From Prinsepia uniflora (taxonomy: Eukaryota > Streptophyta > Magnoliopsida > Rosales > Rosaceae): a DNA stretch of 64,000 bases. Position 1 is the stretch's first letter. Every line of letters starts with the position of its first letter. The notes under the pieces were generated by a model. The model had not been told where the DNA came from. It ran no database searches and saw only the letters and a list, made by a program, of their open reading frames with translations. Both the position numbers and the translations under genes were made by a program. The stretch is taken from positions 36,987,566-37,051,565 of the forward strand of contig CM064871.1 in the NCBI GenBank assembly GCA_032719365.1, in the 5' to 3' direction. Below are positions 19,660-32,900 of this stretch, piece after piece.

Positions 19660-22381
19660 TGACAAGATTCGTCCTAAATCCTCGGGATTAACGTGGGACG
19701 TGCCTGCTCCCTTCTGACACGAAGTGTCAGACCAGGGATAATTCCGTCCTTAGCCCAACCGGGACTACCAGAGAGCGCTAGGATCTGGAGGAGGAGTGTG
19801 ATGTCTCGGTCTCTGTTACAGCCCGCATCCGCTATCAACCTGAAGGGCATTCAAAAACATCAAAAGTCGTGAGTGGACAAAACAAATATTTTTAATAAAA
19901 ATATTTCACAAAAGATATTTATGCCATTCACTAAAAACATGCATGCATTCGAAAACCATTTATCAAAACATTTACAAAACCATTTGGGCTTTGGCCCGAA
20001 ACCATAAATCAATACATGGGGACTTAGCCCCAAAACCAATCATGTGGGACTCTGCCCAAATCACGTCATGTGGGTCTCAGCCCAAAACTCTTCACAGTGA
20101 AAACCAACCATAGAACAAGGGGTATCAGCCCCAAACCATTTTCCAATACATAGAACACGGGGTCTCCGCCCTAAACCACTTTCCGTAAGAAAACCTCATA
20201 CATATAGACATACGTATAACCCATCCTCGGCACTTTCGAAAAGATGCCAACTAGGGGCACACAGCCCCTAGGGAACACAACCCCGATATATGTCACGATT
20301 CATCTCTATATAAGTGTGCACACTACTCGGGATCTCACTCCGAGTCTACCACTAGGAATTCTCCGTTTGGGAGGCTCTATCTTCGGATCTAGTCCAAGCA
20401 TCTCTCCCGAATCTGGTCCGGAATCACATCATAACTCCCACTCCTGGAATGGGCTCCCTATGGGGATACTCATTCCAGGTAGTGGATCGTGACTCTCCAG
20501 GTCGACGTCTAGAGGAGACGAATCAAATCATGTGGAAGGTATATACATTTTCAAAATACTTTCTTTCTCAACTGGGTCTCATACCCAAATCTCAACGGGA
20601 TTCCTCAAATCCGATTCAAATTCATTTTCACAGGCCTCGGCCTAAATCCACAGTTCAACAGGGTTTCATGCCGAATTCTCATTTCATAAACCGAACTGGG
20701 ACTCAAGCCCGATTTCACGATCAACAGAGCCTCAAGCTAGATACCACAATAACGGGACCTCAAGCCCGATTTCACAACCAACGGGGTTACAAGCCCGATA
20801 TTACAGTCAAAGGGGCCTTAAGCCCGATAATACAGCCAACTGTGTCTCAAGCCTGAACTCGTAAACCAACGGGGCCCTCGGCTCCATCGTATATCTTAAA
20901 TGGGCTTCCAGCCCGATTTCTCATCAAATAAAATGGACTCTAAGTCTGAGGGTTTCCAATAAAATGGGTCTCATGCCTGATTTCATATTTCTAAATCCAA
21001 ACTCATTCATTAAACCCTCACAGAAAACATAGCACGTATAAGCATCGTATAAAATCGAAAATCTCGAAATACATGAAAATACGTAAATACTAGCTACCAC
21101 AATTAAACACACTCATGGTGTCACAAAACATGTATTAAAACACTTATAAAACATTTATGCATGCATCAGCTTAGAAAGAAAGGTCCAATCACAGACTGTC
21201 TGAAGTCGTGCCTCGATACGCGCGCCATAAACCTCTCCCGCGCCAATAGTCGCATCCGGGATTCCCGAACCAGTCCAAATTAATTTTGAGGTTTAAAAAC
21301 TACTTAAATAACCCCTTACTAAAGCCTTGTAATTTTTTGGAATTTGTAACTATTTTTAAAGTCGATCCGAAACCTTCAGACGTCTCAAACTATATCGAAA
21401 CGATGTCTGATCGACTCGAAACCAGTCCCAAAATGTTCGTTACATCGAATAGATGAAATTACATGTTGGAACCACCCCCAAAAGATGGCTCACGCGCCCA
21501 CACTAGCCGCCCAAAGGGGCTACGTGTGGGAGCCACGCGCCATGAACAGTGTTGTCTTCAACCTCCCTTGAACTTGGTCCGGCCGGTTTGGCTGGTCCAT
21601 TTGAACCTGCGTGACGAGTCTGGCCTCCTAAACCGTCAGTTTTTCATCCTTTTTCTTCCTAATTGATTCCAATCTTCCTATTTTTGTCCTACGAACCTAT
21701 CTATGCAATCAAAACACCAAAAAACCTACTAAAACCCACGGGTTCAATTTGTCCCTCACGGTTCAGTTTCCCCATTTTTCTCCCCAGGGCTTCACAGCCA
21801 TCTACCACCACCAAAAACCTTCCTAGCACCTTAATGAACTCATCCTAATCGATTAATAAGACCCATAACGTATGAAATCGAAAATAGGAAAGTTTTGGGC
21901 AAAACCGAGTTACCCTCCACGGCTTGCCTCCGCCGTCCACGGCGACGATGCTCCTGGCTTGCCAACATCTTCCTCCAGCCCGCATCTCACTCTCTTAGTC
22001 TCTCAAACATGATCAGAGGGGATTGGGTTTGGATTGGGATGAAGTGGTTGCTCGGGTTTGGTTTGGTGAGGGAAAAATGATCGAACACGAGGAAGGGGGT
22101 ATGCATATGTGCAATCACATTGGGCAATGGATGAGTGACCCCTATCACCCATCCATTGGGTCTGAGAAAATATATGGGGCCCACTTGAGAAAAATTTCAA
22201 GTCATCTCGTAAAACGTACAATAGTTCCTCAGAACTTTCGTGAACCGTAGCTTTTATGTCGAACGTCCGAATTCGACGTGCCGCCTGTCTACGGATTTGT
22301 ATTGACGTGATTTACATAATGGTCCTTGGCTCTCAGCCATCGGACCTCCCGGGTCAAAATTCAACGGTTTACCCTCGTTTA
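19660..22381 (-). repeat. LARD-B 3' LTR (truncated at its 5' side)
   Basis: Minus-strand LTR. The plus strand begins TGACAAGATTCG, the complement of the LTR end. Contains the terminal stem-loop CTGACACGAAGTGTCAG (about 19716-19732), GAGTGGAC (19870-19877), many GGG...CCC stem-loop units (20000-20900), GGTCCAATCACAG (21182), the ACGCGC block (21490-21542) and the bZIP-like region up to about 22381. There it breaks into unrelated internal sequence of LARD-D, and its own TGTAACGACC start is lost here. The flanking bases TTATA do not match TTGCA at 40520. Confidence 0.8.
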
Positions 22382-24389
22382 GGTAAGTGTAGGTGTTGAA
22401 CCTCAAAAAGGTTGAGATGCGATCATCAGGAGGAGTGTGATTGATACCCTTTGGGATGTGTAAAAACAGTGAGAACCGACAGGCGAGCTAGTTGGTGAGT
22501 TGATGTGGCTACGGAAACGTGGTTGTGATCCGTAGAAGTTGTGGATGGCCTAAGTATAGTGGAGTTGTTGTTTGGAAAGGTAGTCCAATAGTTATACTCG
22601 TGTTACAGATTAAATTTCATGGTTGGAATCTCAAAAATAGGAGGTGTTAAGTTTAAGACGATGAGGTACTGTGTTTGGTTCCGAGGTGGTGAGTAGGTTG
22701 TGTGGTGGATACTCTGGAGTTGAGTTAGGAGACTCATTGTTAGGATGTCAGGATTTGTGACCCCCCTTGATCGTGGACACGGGTGGATATGAACAGGAAT
22801 AGAAGAGTACTTGGTGACGCCATCTTTGGTCTACGTGGTGAGCTTTGGGATTGTGATGGGATTGTGCTAAGTGGGATTAAGGCAGGCTGATTTGTGATGT
22901 CATATTTGTCGACCATGGTGTGTTCTGTTGAAGGATGACGAGAGGGAACTGAAAAGAAGTGACTGCAACTGAGCATTATGAGGTTATAGAAGAGAACCCA
23001 CAATCTAGATATGCCTGTAGACGTGGGGTATTCTGGATCGATTTATTTCGATGTGCTGGTCTGATAGTAAGAGTTGTAAGACGGGAGGTGGGATCCACCT
23101 AGGAGAGAGTGGATCGGGATTGGATCACTTATGGCTCAAGATGGAGATGTTGTGGATCAAGAGGATCGTAGGCAAGACAGAGGTTAGATATGTTGGACCT
23201 ATAGCTGAGGAAATGCTCTGTCTTGCAGGCATAAAAGTGGCTGGATATTTTGATCCCTTTGGAGTTGTGCAGGACGTGTGTGGTCCGTCTCGTATACGTC
23301 TGGGTTTTAGCTTGGATTTGGTGCTGGGTCTACCATGTGTACGTGAGGATATACTCTACGAACTGTGTTTGAGGTATTCTACATATCTTTGTTTCCTTCA
23401 GGTTCGTAAGGTTTTCCTTGCGTGTGGTTGGTGGTAGGCATCGTGGTTCTAGTTGGTGGTAACAAGTGCATGTACTTGGAATGTGTACGCACTGATTCTG
23501 CAGTGGCTGGAACCATTCCGATGTTATTGGACGAGCAGTGTGATGTTCTGGTAGAAATGTTGGTGAACAGCTTAGTGCGAAGTATGTTGTGAATGTATGG
23601 ATAATCGGTGTAGTTCCGATATGATGGTTTTTTACAAAGCATGTGGGCTGGATCAAGGTGATCCTGAGTGGTTAAATTGGTTATTACCGGCTTCAGTGTT
23701 GATATGTAAGCACGGTTAAACAGATATGTGATAGGGTCCGGTTGTAGACTAGTAGTGTGGATTGTGGATGGTGTTTCCACAAGTCGACAGTGTTAGTGGT
23801 TAATGGAACCACTGATTAAAGGATTGGCTGAATTAAGGGTTTACACAAGTACGTTGTGACTCCGATGAGGTCGACGTGGATCGCTGACGGAAGTTGTATG
23901 GAACATTGCATGGATCTTGGTGTATAGGAGTACCGAGACCGGTAGATGCCGTCTTGTGAATGGATGTACTTGAGACCTGTGTTTGACGATGGCGAACTCG
24001 CAAGAGGTACTGGGACATTGGTACGAGGTACGCTCGACTCGAGGAGGAGTCGGAAGTGTTGTAACTAGAAGCAGTGGTGTGGTGGCGTACCCCGTGTTGG
24101 TTGAATCGTGAGTGTCGGCGAGTGTGACGTTAAAGGTACCTTGGGTACGAGTTGAACAGTGCTGACTTCGGAGAAAATCAATGGATTACAAGATAGACTG
24201 GAAGTTGGTTGAGTCGTTTTGCTTGGCAGAGATGTGGTGACAGTCTGGGAACTATCAGAATAAGCCGGAGTGGCAGGTGCTGAACACCGGGTAGGAGACC
24301 CAGGTGTGAGACTAGTTAGATTTCCCCTAATTAGTTACGGAAGTACGAGATTCAGAATTTCGGGGACGAAATTCTTTATGGGGGTAGAT
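22382..24389 (+). mobile_element. LARD-D internal remnant (non-coding)
   Basis: Plus-strand internal region with no coding domain, ending GGGGACGAAATTC, a PPT (24377-24389, TATGGGGGTAGAT) and the 3' LTR. Related in style and order to the end of LARD-A internal sequence, for example the alternating GTACGT/GTGTAC section at 23470-23600. The 5' LTR and start of the element are missing. The joint with LARD-B at about 22382 shows no TSD, which points to a deletion after insertion. Confidence 0.68.
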
Positions 24390-27300
24390 TGTAACGACCA
24401 GTTCCAGAAATCAGGATTAGCTTAGTGTTTAATGACGGATTAGTGAGGTTAATTAGTAATTAGTTGGACGATTTCGGACGGACAGTGCGAATTGACGATT
24501 TTACCCCTGAAATGGGTAGAACTGTTGACTTCTCGTTCGGGCTATCAAATGGACTTTGACCGATGACTGTGACGTAGTTCGGGACATCACGAGTTCATAG
24601 ACAGGTGGCACGTCCGATTCCGACATTCGAGGGAAAAGTTATGACATTCGGAAGTTTGAGGGTGCTTTGGTAATTTGGTTAAAAATGGGCAATTTGTTGA
24701 CTTTTCAAACGACATGGAATATTCACGCACTTCGAGGACCGTTAGGAAGGTCTCAATGCCCTGAGTACAACGACAGGCGACACATGTCGATTGGAGTTCG
24801 GACGATAAAGTTACCGATCTAGAAACGCGAAGGGCAGAATGGTAATTTGTGCAAATAAGGGTAAAATGGTCATTGTGATTCCTTGGGATCTGTGCCCAGT
24901 TAGTGTTTGACAAGTGGCTGTTTTGGGGAGTTCTGACCACAGAGAAGTGGACACCTGGCCCAATCTAGTGGATAGTAGAACCCTCTCACCGCCTCACTTT
25001 GTCTCAGGTTTAAACCTTGGTTGCACGACTTTGGGAAAACAGAAAAAACAGAGCAGGTGCAAATCCTCCCACTCACCCCTTTTGGTTCTTCCTCAACTAA
25101 GGTTACTTTGTGAACACACATAAGAGAAAGAATGAGGAGGAAAGTGGTGGTGTTGTTGTTAGGGAGTGTCGAGCACGGCGGCAAGTGTAAGGGGTAAGAA
25201 CCGTGAATTCTATCTTTAGCCCGATTCTGCTTCTGTTTGATCTAGTGGTTAATGAGCTAATTGAGTAGTGGGATGAGGTTCAGGAAGTTCAGACGAGTGG
25301 GTCGAGATTAGGTTCGAGCCCTGCCGTGGATGGAGGCCGTGGAAACCGCGAATGGGTAAGTTTGATTTCAAACATGGTGATTTTTTATTTGGTGAGTGTT
25401 GAATGAATTGGTTAATTAGATGAGCAAATGAAGGTAACCAGAGGGCATTTGAGGCCAAAACCAGGAAGAATAGTGGCTGGAATCATGGTAAACCGATGAG
25501 GGACTGTGGCTGGTTTCTCCTTTGATTTGGGAGGTAAGTTCGAGACCTTGATTGTATATTTTGAAGTTGCAGATCAATAAGAAATCATATAAGGAAGCTA
25601 TAGGACTAATTGAAATCAAGAACGGGTTGAAAATAAAGGAAATAAGGGGTTGAACCACTTGAGCCGGTTCGATCAAACCTGTCTGAACTGGTCAACTTAA
25701 GCTTGAAGACGATGAACAGTGCCAGCGCGTGGCACCCACGCGCAGCCCCTTTGGGCGGCTCGTGAGGGCTCGTGCTACCTCCGATGAGGAAGTGTTCAAC
25801 ATGTGAAATGTTATAGTTGATGTAACGAACATTTTGGCACTAGTTTCGAGGCAATCAGACATCGTCTCAATATGTTTCGGGATGTCCGAAGGTTTTAGGG
25901 CTAGATTAAAAATAGTTAAAAAATCGAGAAAATTACGGGGCTTTAGTAGAAGCTTAATGAAGTAGTTAGTGACCTTATTGTGGGATTTGGACATGTTCGG
26001 GAAAGCCGAGGGTAGCAGATTAGCCTGGAAAAGCATTATTGCACGCGTATTGAGGCGACGACGCTATGGTCTGTGAGTGGACCTTGCTTTCTAACTCTTG
26101 ATGCATGCATATATTTTTTTCATACGTGATTCTATGATTGGATTTATGATCTTGATGGTTTACGGTTTTACACGGTTTTTGAGATATTTACGGAATTACA
26201 CTTTTTACGAGAATACGATTGATGCTGTGATTTGAACATTGTTTTAATGATTTGATTTCGAGATTTGAAATACGATTTGATTTCAATGAAATTAAAGGGA
26301 ATTTGGAAAATGATTTCGGACTTAATGGCCGAGTTCATAAAAGTGGTTTTAAAAGAACGTGATTTCGGGTTTTTGAATCGGATTTCGGATTTTGGATTTC
26401 GATTTGGAACTTGAAAGTGGATTTCCGGGTTTGGGTTCGGAATGGTTATTCTGGATGCCGGCTTACGGAATGATGGTTTCGGACTCGGATTTGGAAATGG
26501 ATAGGTATATGAGTTCTGGGTTTTGATTCTGGATCCTGATGAGATTGCGGATTCAGATTTGGAAATGGAAAAAGGTTTTCAAATGGTTTGGATTAGATTT
26601 GCTGGATCTGGTTATTGGGTTTAAAGACCCGGATATTGGGTTTAAAGACCCGGATATGTTATGACGGAGGAGGGCTCAGATTAGGTTTAAAGACCCGGAT
26701 TGAATTTAAAGACTCGGATATTGATATTTCCCCCGTAGGCCTGTTGAGTTTAAAGACTCGAATTATATTGAGGCCTGGATTGAGTTTAAAGACTCGGGAG
26801 TTTAAAGACTCGGATAGATCCAGCAGGTTCAATGGATGGAAATGTGATTTCGAATGAGTTTTGGATTTTACTGAAACTTGATGATGATGGTTTTCGATAA
26901 TGGTTTTCCGATGTTTTGGGCTATGCCCGGTTGATACAGCTTTTGATGGTTTGGGCTAAGGCCCGGGATTTGGGAAAGGGACATGTGTTAGACTTTCTTA
27001 AATGGTTTGAACAACTTGAGTCTAGAATGGTTTATGACATGAATTTTATATGCATGGATTGGTTTTTAAATGGAGGGTATAAATGTAATTGTTCTTTATA
27101 AACTGTTTTTTTTTTAATTTATTCTTTATTTTTGTCCACTCACAGTCTTTTCATGTTTTTGATACCCTCCAGGTTGTTGCGGTACGGGCTGTTGGTCGAG
27201 AGAGTCGGAGACATCACATATGCGATCCACAGTAGAGTCTACGTGCTCTGGGAAGTCCGGAAGTTTTGAGCGGTTCAATCAAGAATCCCTTGTCCGACTT

Positions 27301-27408
27301 ACGTGTCACATGGAAGTTGGACGCCAGTTTAGCCTTCGTGTCACTCGTAAGTTAGACGGGAGCAGGACTTAGCCCTTAATCCTGGGGGATTGGGGGTGGG
27401 TCTTGACA
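24390..27408 (+). repeat. LARD-D 3' LTR (3019 bp)
   Basis: TGTAACGACCA to TCTTGACA. It resembles S1 and E: doubled upstream module (24430-24700 and 24700-24880), GCGCGTGGCACC...CACGCGC block (25726-25745), box one at 26071-26082, seven TTTAAAG stem-loops at 26617-26813, perfect box two at 27134-27145, CCCTCCAGGTTG (27166), terminal inverted repeat near 27293-27304 and 27347-27358, then GACGGGAGCAGG. Confidence 0.85.
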
Positions 27409-29906
27409 TGCACCCCTATCACAACAATCATCAAGGCCCTACTCGCCCTGATCCAGTCCTGCACTTGGGTAACGTCCAATCACGCACTACTGTCCGCGCT
27501 CCAACCACAGCTCAGAGCACAACCTTCTGTCACCCGGCGCACCTCAATCCAGCACACTGTCTGCTCTCATACCCAAGACAGATCATACCACACATCACAT
27601 ATCCAACCTCTGTCTTGTCATCGGACCCATTCCAAAGATTCTTCAATTACCGCACAAAACGATTCTCCTCTGATCCTAGCTTCGTAAAATCAGTAGCATA
27701 TTCTCCCCAATGACGACCTGACCTCGATCTACTCGCCTCTCGGTCGCCACAATCAACTCAGTTATCTCGATCTACCGTGAATCCACTACCTCAAACACTC
27801 ACTTGTCACATCATGTGACGCTAAGCACCATCTACTCGTCAAATCATTCAAATTTGACCTACAGTCTAGGTGTTTGGTTCTTACACCTTCTTTGAACCCT
27901 TCAGCTGTCATATCACTCCTCGTTATCCCACCTAGGGAAGAATCCAGGAGAATCCAAGATGATGACATCAAAGTTCATCCTAAGTCATCCTCCTTCACCC
28001 AACACTATCTGCTAAAGAGTCACACTCAGTGACCTCGGAATATCCATCACCAATGCGGAATCAAGTACTCTTCTCATCGTCTCAATCACAACTTCTCTTG
28101 ATTCCGAAGTTCCAATCACGTTGGAAACATGCTTCTTTTCCAATTACTGAGCTCATTCATTACACGAGCATCCCTGCGTCCTATATGCAAACGATTTCAG
28201 AGTCCTCAACTCAACCGGACACCATCCACGCGTCCGCGAATACCGTTTGTGCACATCCAAAAGGATGTCAATTCATCTTAACTTCATATACCGCTTGACT
28301 GAAGAGTCATAACAGGCTCATGCTATGATCTGCAGCCAAATCTCCGCATATTACCATAACTGACCAACTGACCCCTACGTCATAAGATGTCACTTACGTC
28401 ATCCATTTATACCTTTTTTGTCTAGCCGCCACTTAGGCATTTTAACATTTAACGTTACCACTCCTGGGCACACACTCGTGCCCCAAGTCTCGTATCATCG
28501 GGGAACTGGTCACCCTAAACCAAGTATTCCCTGTGCCTCACACTGAGCCACCCGGGATCCTCTTTGTCCCGCCCAGTGCCCACCGAACTCAGATGCTCGC
28601 CACACTGGTTACATCTACCATCCCGTCAGCATACTGGTTCGCATGTTCCAACTCTAAGGGATTAACTCAAAAACTCACACTCGTGTGATCCATCCAAGGA
28701 TATCTAGGGCATCTGTCACTCACCCAATTATATCCCGCTCATCTCAGTCACCTCCACGGAGGTAGCATGGCAAGTGTGCCAACACCCCAAAGTCCAATGC
28801 CTTATCCTGTGATTGTACTCGGTCGTCACCGAGCCAACTCCCAAAACCACTGCTACTACCGTGCGTCATTCACGCACCCCGTATCACCGTCACGACTGAC
28901 GAATCCCATTGTCACAATCGTCACTGCAACTTGAGCCTATCCAACTCGATAAGACTCGGCTACGTCTATCGATAGTAGCATCTGCCACAACCTCGTGTAG
29001 ACCAATCTCAGCACGTCTGCCACAACCTCGTGCAGACCAATCTCAGAAACACTCTGCTATCGAGACTCCAAATCCATGTGGTCAACTCACCGCAGGTACC
29101 AAGCGATCAACGGAGAATCCGTCCATCAGTCCCCTCGGGTACCGGTCCACAAGTACCACTCTCCTGGTAACTTGTCCAATCAATCATCCACTGAGGATAT
29201 CACAACCCGGTTGCTCACTACAACACAACTAACCTAACCAATCCCTCGCTTTCGACTCCGAAGAGTAGTCGTACTCCGATACTGGGGTCCAAAAAACCAG
29301 TAACCACAATCTGAGGACCTTGTCCCCTCGTAACTCTACGGTTCCCAGCCGGTGGCCTCCACAAGAACTCGGCCATAATCCGTGTCTAACACTGCACAAC
29401 CGTTAAACGCTAAGCCATACAACACCTACACCGTGGCATCCTCTACCAGTCGACATCCCTCCGGGACTCGACACACTAAAACATGGCCTCTCATGCCAAA
29501 TTGGGTCTAACGTTCCTATTCCTAACAATCTCACTCGGTTCAACCATGACCTCAGCTACTCTCTGCAGCATACTATCCAATCTGACAGGACACGACTGAC
29601 AACGGTCTCGACTCTCGGATCATCACACGGTGTCTACTAGTCCACTGGATCCTACTCACCAGTAACACTACGGCTCTAAGCCGTTAGATTCCCATGCACA
29701 TCGATCCTACTCGGGATCAAACCTCACTACCATGTGGCATCCCATGTCAATCGAACCCTAAATCATTGTACCTTGCACCGGACATAATCTAATCAAGGTT
29801 CGATTCTACTGAATCCACCCACTCTTAACAAGCTGTTACCACTGCAAAGACATCACATCCTTGACCTGCGTACAGAGTGACGCGCAGAACGAGATCTGAT
29901 ACCACT
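27409..29906 (-). mobile_element. LARD-B internal domain (non-coding, part missing)
   Basis: Minus-strand counterpart of the LARD-A internal region: shared blocks appear inverted and in reverse order, for example 27938-27972 against about 7640-7675 and 28255-28270 against about 7240. It starts on the minus strand with the PBS at 29893-29904. No gag or pol frame. The end next to 27408 is missing, replaced by LARD-D. Confidence 0.78.
29893..29904 (-). other. PBS of LARD-B
   Basis: Minus strand reads TGGTATCAGATC, two bases from the LTR; one change from the initiator-Met site. Confidence 0.82.
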
Positions 29907-32900
29907 TGACAGGACCCGTCCCAAATCCCCTGGGATTAACGTGGGAAGTGCCTGCTCCCGTCTGACACAAAGTGTCAAACCAGGGATAATTCCGTCCTTA
30001 GCCCAACCGGGACTACCAGAGAGCACCAGGATCTGGAGAAGGAGTGTGATGTATCGATCTCTATTACAGCCCGCATCCGTGATCCACCTGAAGGGCATTC
30101 AAAAACATCAAAATTCGTGCGTGGACAAAACAGATATTTTTAATAAAAACATTTCACAAAAGATATTTATGCCCTTCACTAAAAACATGCATGCATTCAA
30201 AAACCATTTATCCAAACATTTACAAAACCATTGTGGCCTTGGCCCGAAACTGTAAATCAATACATGGGGACTCAGCTCCAAAACCAATCATGTGGGACTC
30301 TGCCCAAAACACGTCATGTGGGTCTCAGCCCAAAACTGTTCTCGGTGAAAACCAACCATAGAACACGGGGTCTCAGCCCCAAACCATTTTCCAAAACATA
30401 GAATACGGGGTCTCTGCTCCAAACCACTTTCCGTAAGAAAACCTCATACGTATAATGTAACGACCCGTCCCAGAAATTACAGTTTAGATAGTGATTAAGA
30501 TGAGTTTCGTGCGTGTACTCGGTGACTAGTGGGTAAATGACCATTTTGCCCCTAGTTTGGTTAAAAAGTTGACTTTTGGTTCGGATGGTCAAATGGACTT
30601 TGATCGGTGACCAGGACGTAGTTTAGGACGTCACGAATCCATAGGTAGGTGGCACGCCCGATTCCGACATCCGAGGAGGAAGTTATGATGTTCGGAAGGT
30701 TGGGGGGATAACCGTAATTTGGGTAAAATAGGGGGACAAGTTGACTTTTTGTACGAACGGGTTTTGGTATGTTGACCTAGGACCGTTAGATAGATCTCAT
30801 CGTCCTGAGTTCGATGACAGGCGGCACGTGTTCATCGGACTTACGAGGTGTGAGTTACGGGTCTAAAACGGTGAGGGTAAAATCGTAATTTTGACTTAAA
30901 ATGAGGTGTATTTTGGTCTTTTGGTTGTCTGGGGATTTGTGCACAGAGAGGGACAGATGGATGGCTGGGATTGGGCCATTTGTGAGAGAATGGAGAGGAT
31001 TGGTGGCTTGTGGCAAGTGTGTAGTGGGTTCTACACAATTGTGCACGGGTCCAATAATTTGGGACGTTTGTGTTCTTCAAACCAGAGTGAAACAGAGAGG
31101 GAGATCGGGGAAAATTGATGGTGGCTGAGAGTGTTGGTGAGGTTGTGAGTGTGTGAGAGTGATCAGAGGGTGGAAGAGTGAACTGGTGAGCGGTTGGGGG
31201 AGTGAAATCGTGCAAGAACACGGTGGTCGGGGCAGTCGGTTTTTAGAGAAAAACAGGGAGGAAGCAGGGAGGTTGTGAGAAATCGTGGCGGTGGTGGCCA
31301 TGTACGGTGCACTTGGGCTCGTGGTGGTGTCGTGAGGGGTGAAAGGAGTCGACCAGCCCCAGCGGAGCTTGCGACAGCGACAGAAGGACAGGTAATCCCT
31401 CATCCCTATATCTTTGCTCTGTTTTGCCGCCAAGTTTCAAAGTGAAAGTTGTGAGTTTAGGGGTTGAATCGAAGAGTTTAGGAAGGTCTAGGGAACTCAG
31501 TTGAGGCCTAGGAGTCTTCTGGTTGTGCTGCCGCGACGGGAGGTGCACGGTGGAGGTTGGAGCGACTGAGAGTACTCTGTGTGCTCTGTTTTGTCGTCGA
31601 TGCTCGAACTCGAAGTCGTGAAGTTTGGGGTAGAGACGACGGTTATGGTGAGTGGTGTGAAGTTCAGAGAGGTCCTAGGAAGCGTTTGGGATAGCCACCG
31701 TGACGGGGGAAGACCTGGGTGGTCGGAGAAGGAAACAGAGCCGTGTACGGGTTTTCTTTCGAGCTTCAGTCGACGAGTTGTGGGTCGAGTCGAGGTCTGT
31801 GGAGTTGGGGAAAAGATAGCCTAGGTCTGGACGATGAGAATGGTGAAGAAAGGGAGGAAAAGGATGGTCGGACGGCAAAGAACCGCTCTCACCGGTTCAG
31901 GTTGCAGAACTGGTGCGAACCGGGTCGACGTGAGGTTGAAGGTGCACTATAGCAGGCGCGTGAGGGCCACGCGCAGCCACTTTGGGCGGTGCGTGGGGGC
32001 GCGTGCGGCGGTTCTGGGGAAAATGGTCAACATGGTTTTTGGTCTAGGAGTTGCCTTGAGTCCATTGGAATTGGTTTCGGGTTAATCGGACGTCGAATCG
32101 AAGTAGGTTCGCGAGGGTGAAGGTTTAGGGTTCCGATTCGTTACGTTTAGGACCCGGGGATTTTTGAGGGAATTAGGGTGGATCCTTGTGGATGTGTTAG
32201 TAATGTACTTTGGCGGTTGTTGACAGGACCGGGATTTCCCGAGGAAGCTGAGGAACGTGCAGGACGTTCGGTACGCGATTGAGGGCTCGGTACTGTGAGT
32301 GGACCCTTTCCTTAAATTCGAACATGCATAACTTCTTTTCTAAATTGTTTTATATATGTGATTATATGAATGTTGGATTTATGATGCGGTTTTATATACT
32401 TGCACGGTTTTCGAGGAAGTAAAGTAATTGGCACGTTTTACGAGAAATGTTGATTTCGGGAAAATAAAGCTATGAATTTGGAGTTTTCAAATGATAACTG
32501 ATTTCTAATGATGATAACGGGATTTTGAAACGTAATTTTGATAATTGAGGTTTTTGGTTTTGAAATCGGATCTCGAGAATCGAGAGTTGGTTTTCAGATT
32601 GAAAAGTGGATTCCGGATTTGGGTTCGGAATGACGGTTCGGGATGCTGGAAGGGCATCGGACCGGTGATTTCGGATTCGGGTTTGGATGTGCATTCGGAA
32701 ATGGTTTTCAAATGGTTTTGGATTGGATTTGCTGGATCTGATTATTGGGTTTAAGGACCCGTATATTGTGATTGACGGGGGACGGGCCCGGATTGGGTTT
32801 AAAGACCCGGATTGAGTTTAAAGACTCGGGAGTTTAAAGACTCGAATATATATTGATATTTCCCCCGTAGGCCTGTTGAGTTTAAAGACTCGGGAGTTTA

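Noticed and set aside
23051..23437. 128-residue plus-strand frame
   Set aside because: Within the LARD-D internal region, not kept in LARD-A or LARD-F, no motif recognised.
26617..26813. CRISPR-like regularly repeated short units
   Set aside because: Plant LTR context, irregular spacing, units vary and no unique spacers or cas genes.
31077..31950. Cluster of overlapping frames of 75-126 residues on both strands
   Set aside because: Lies inside solo LTR E in G-rich/C-rich biased sequence, with no shared protein across LTR copies.
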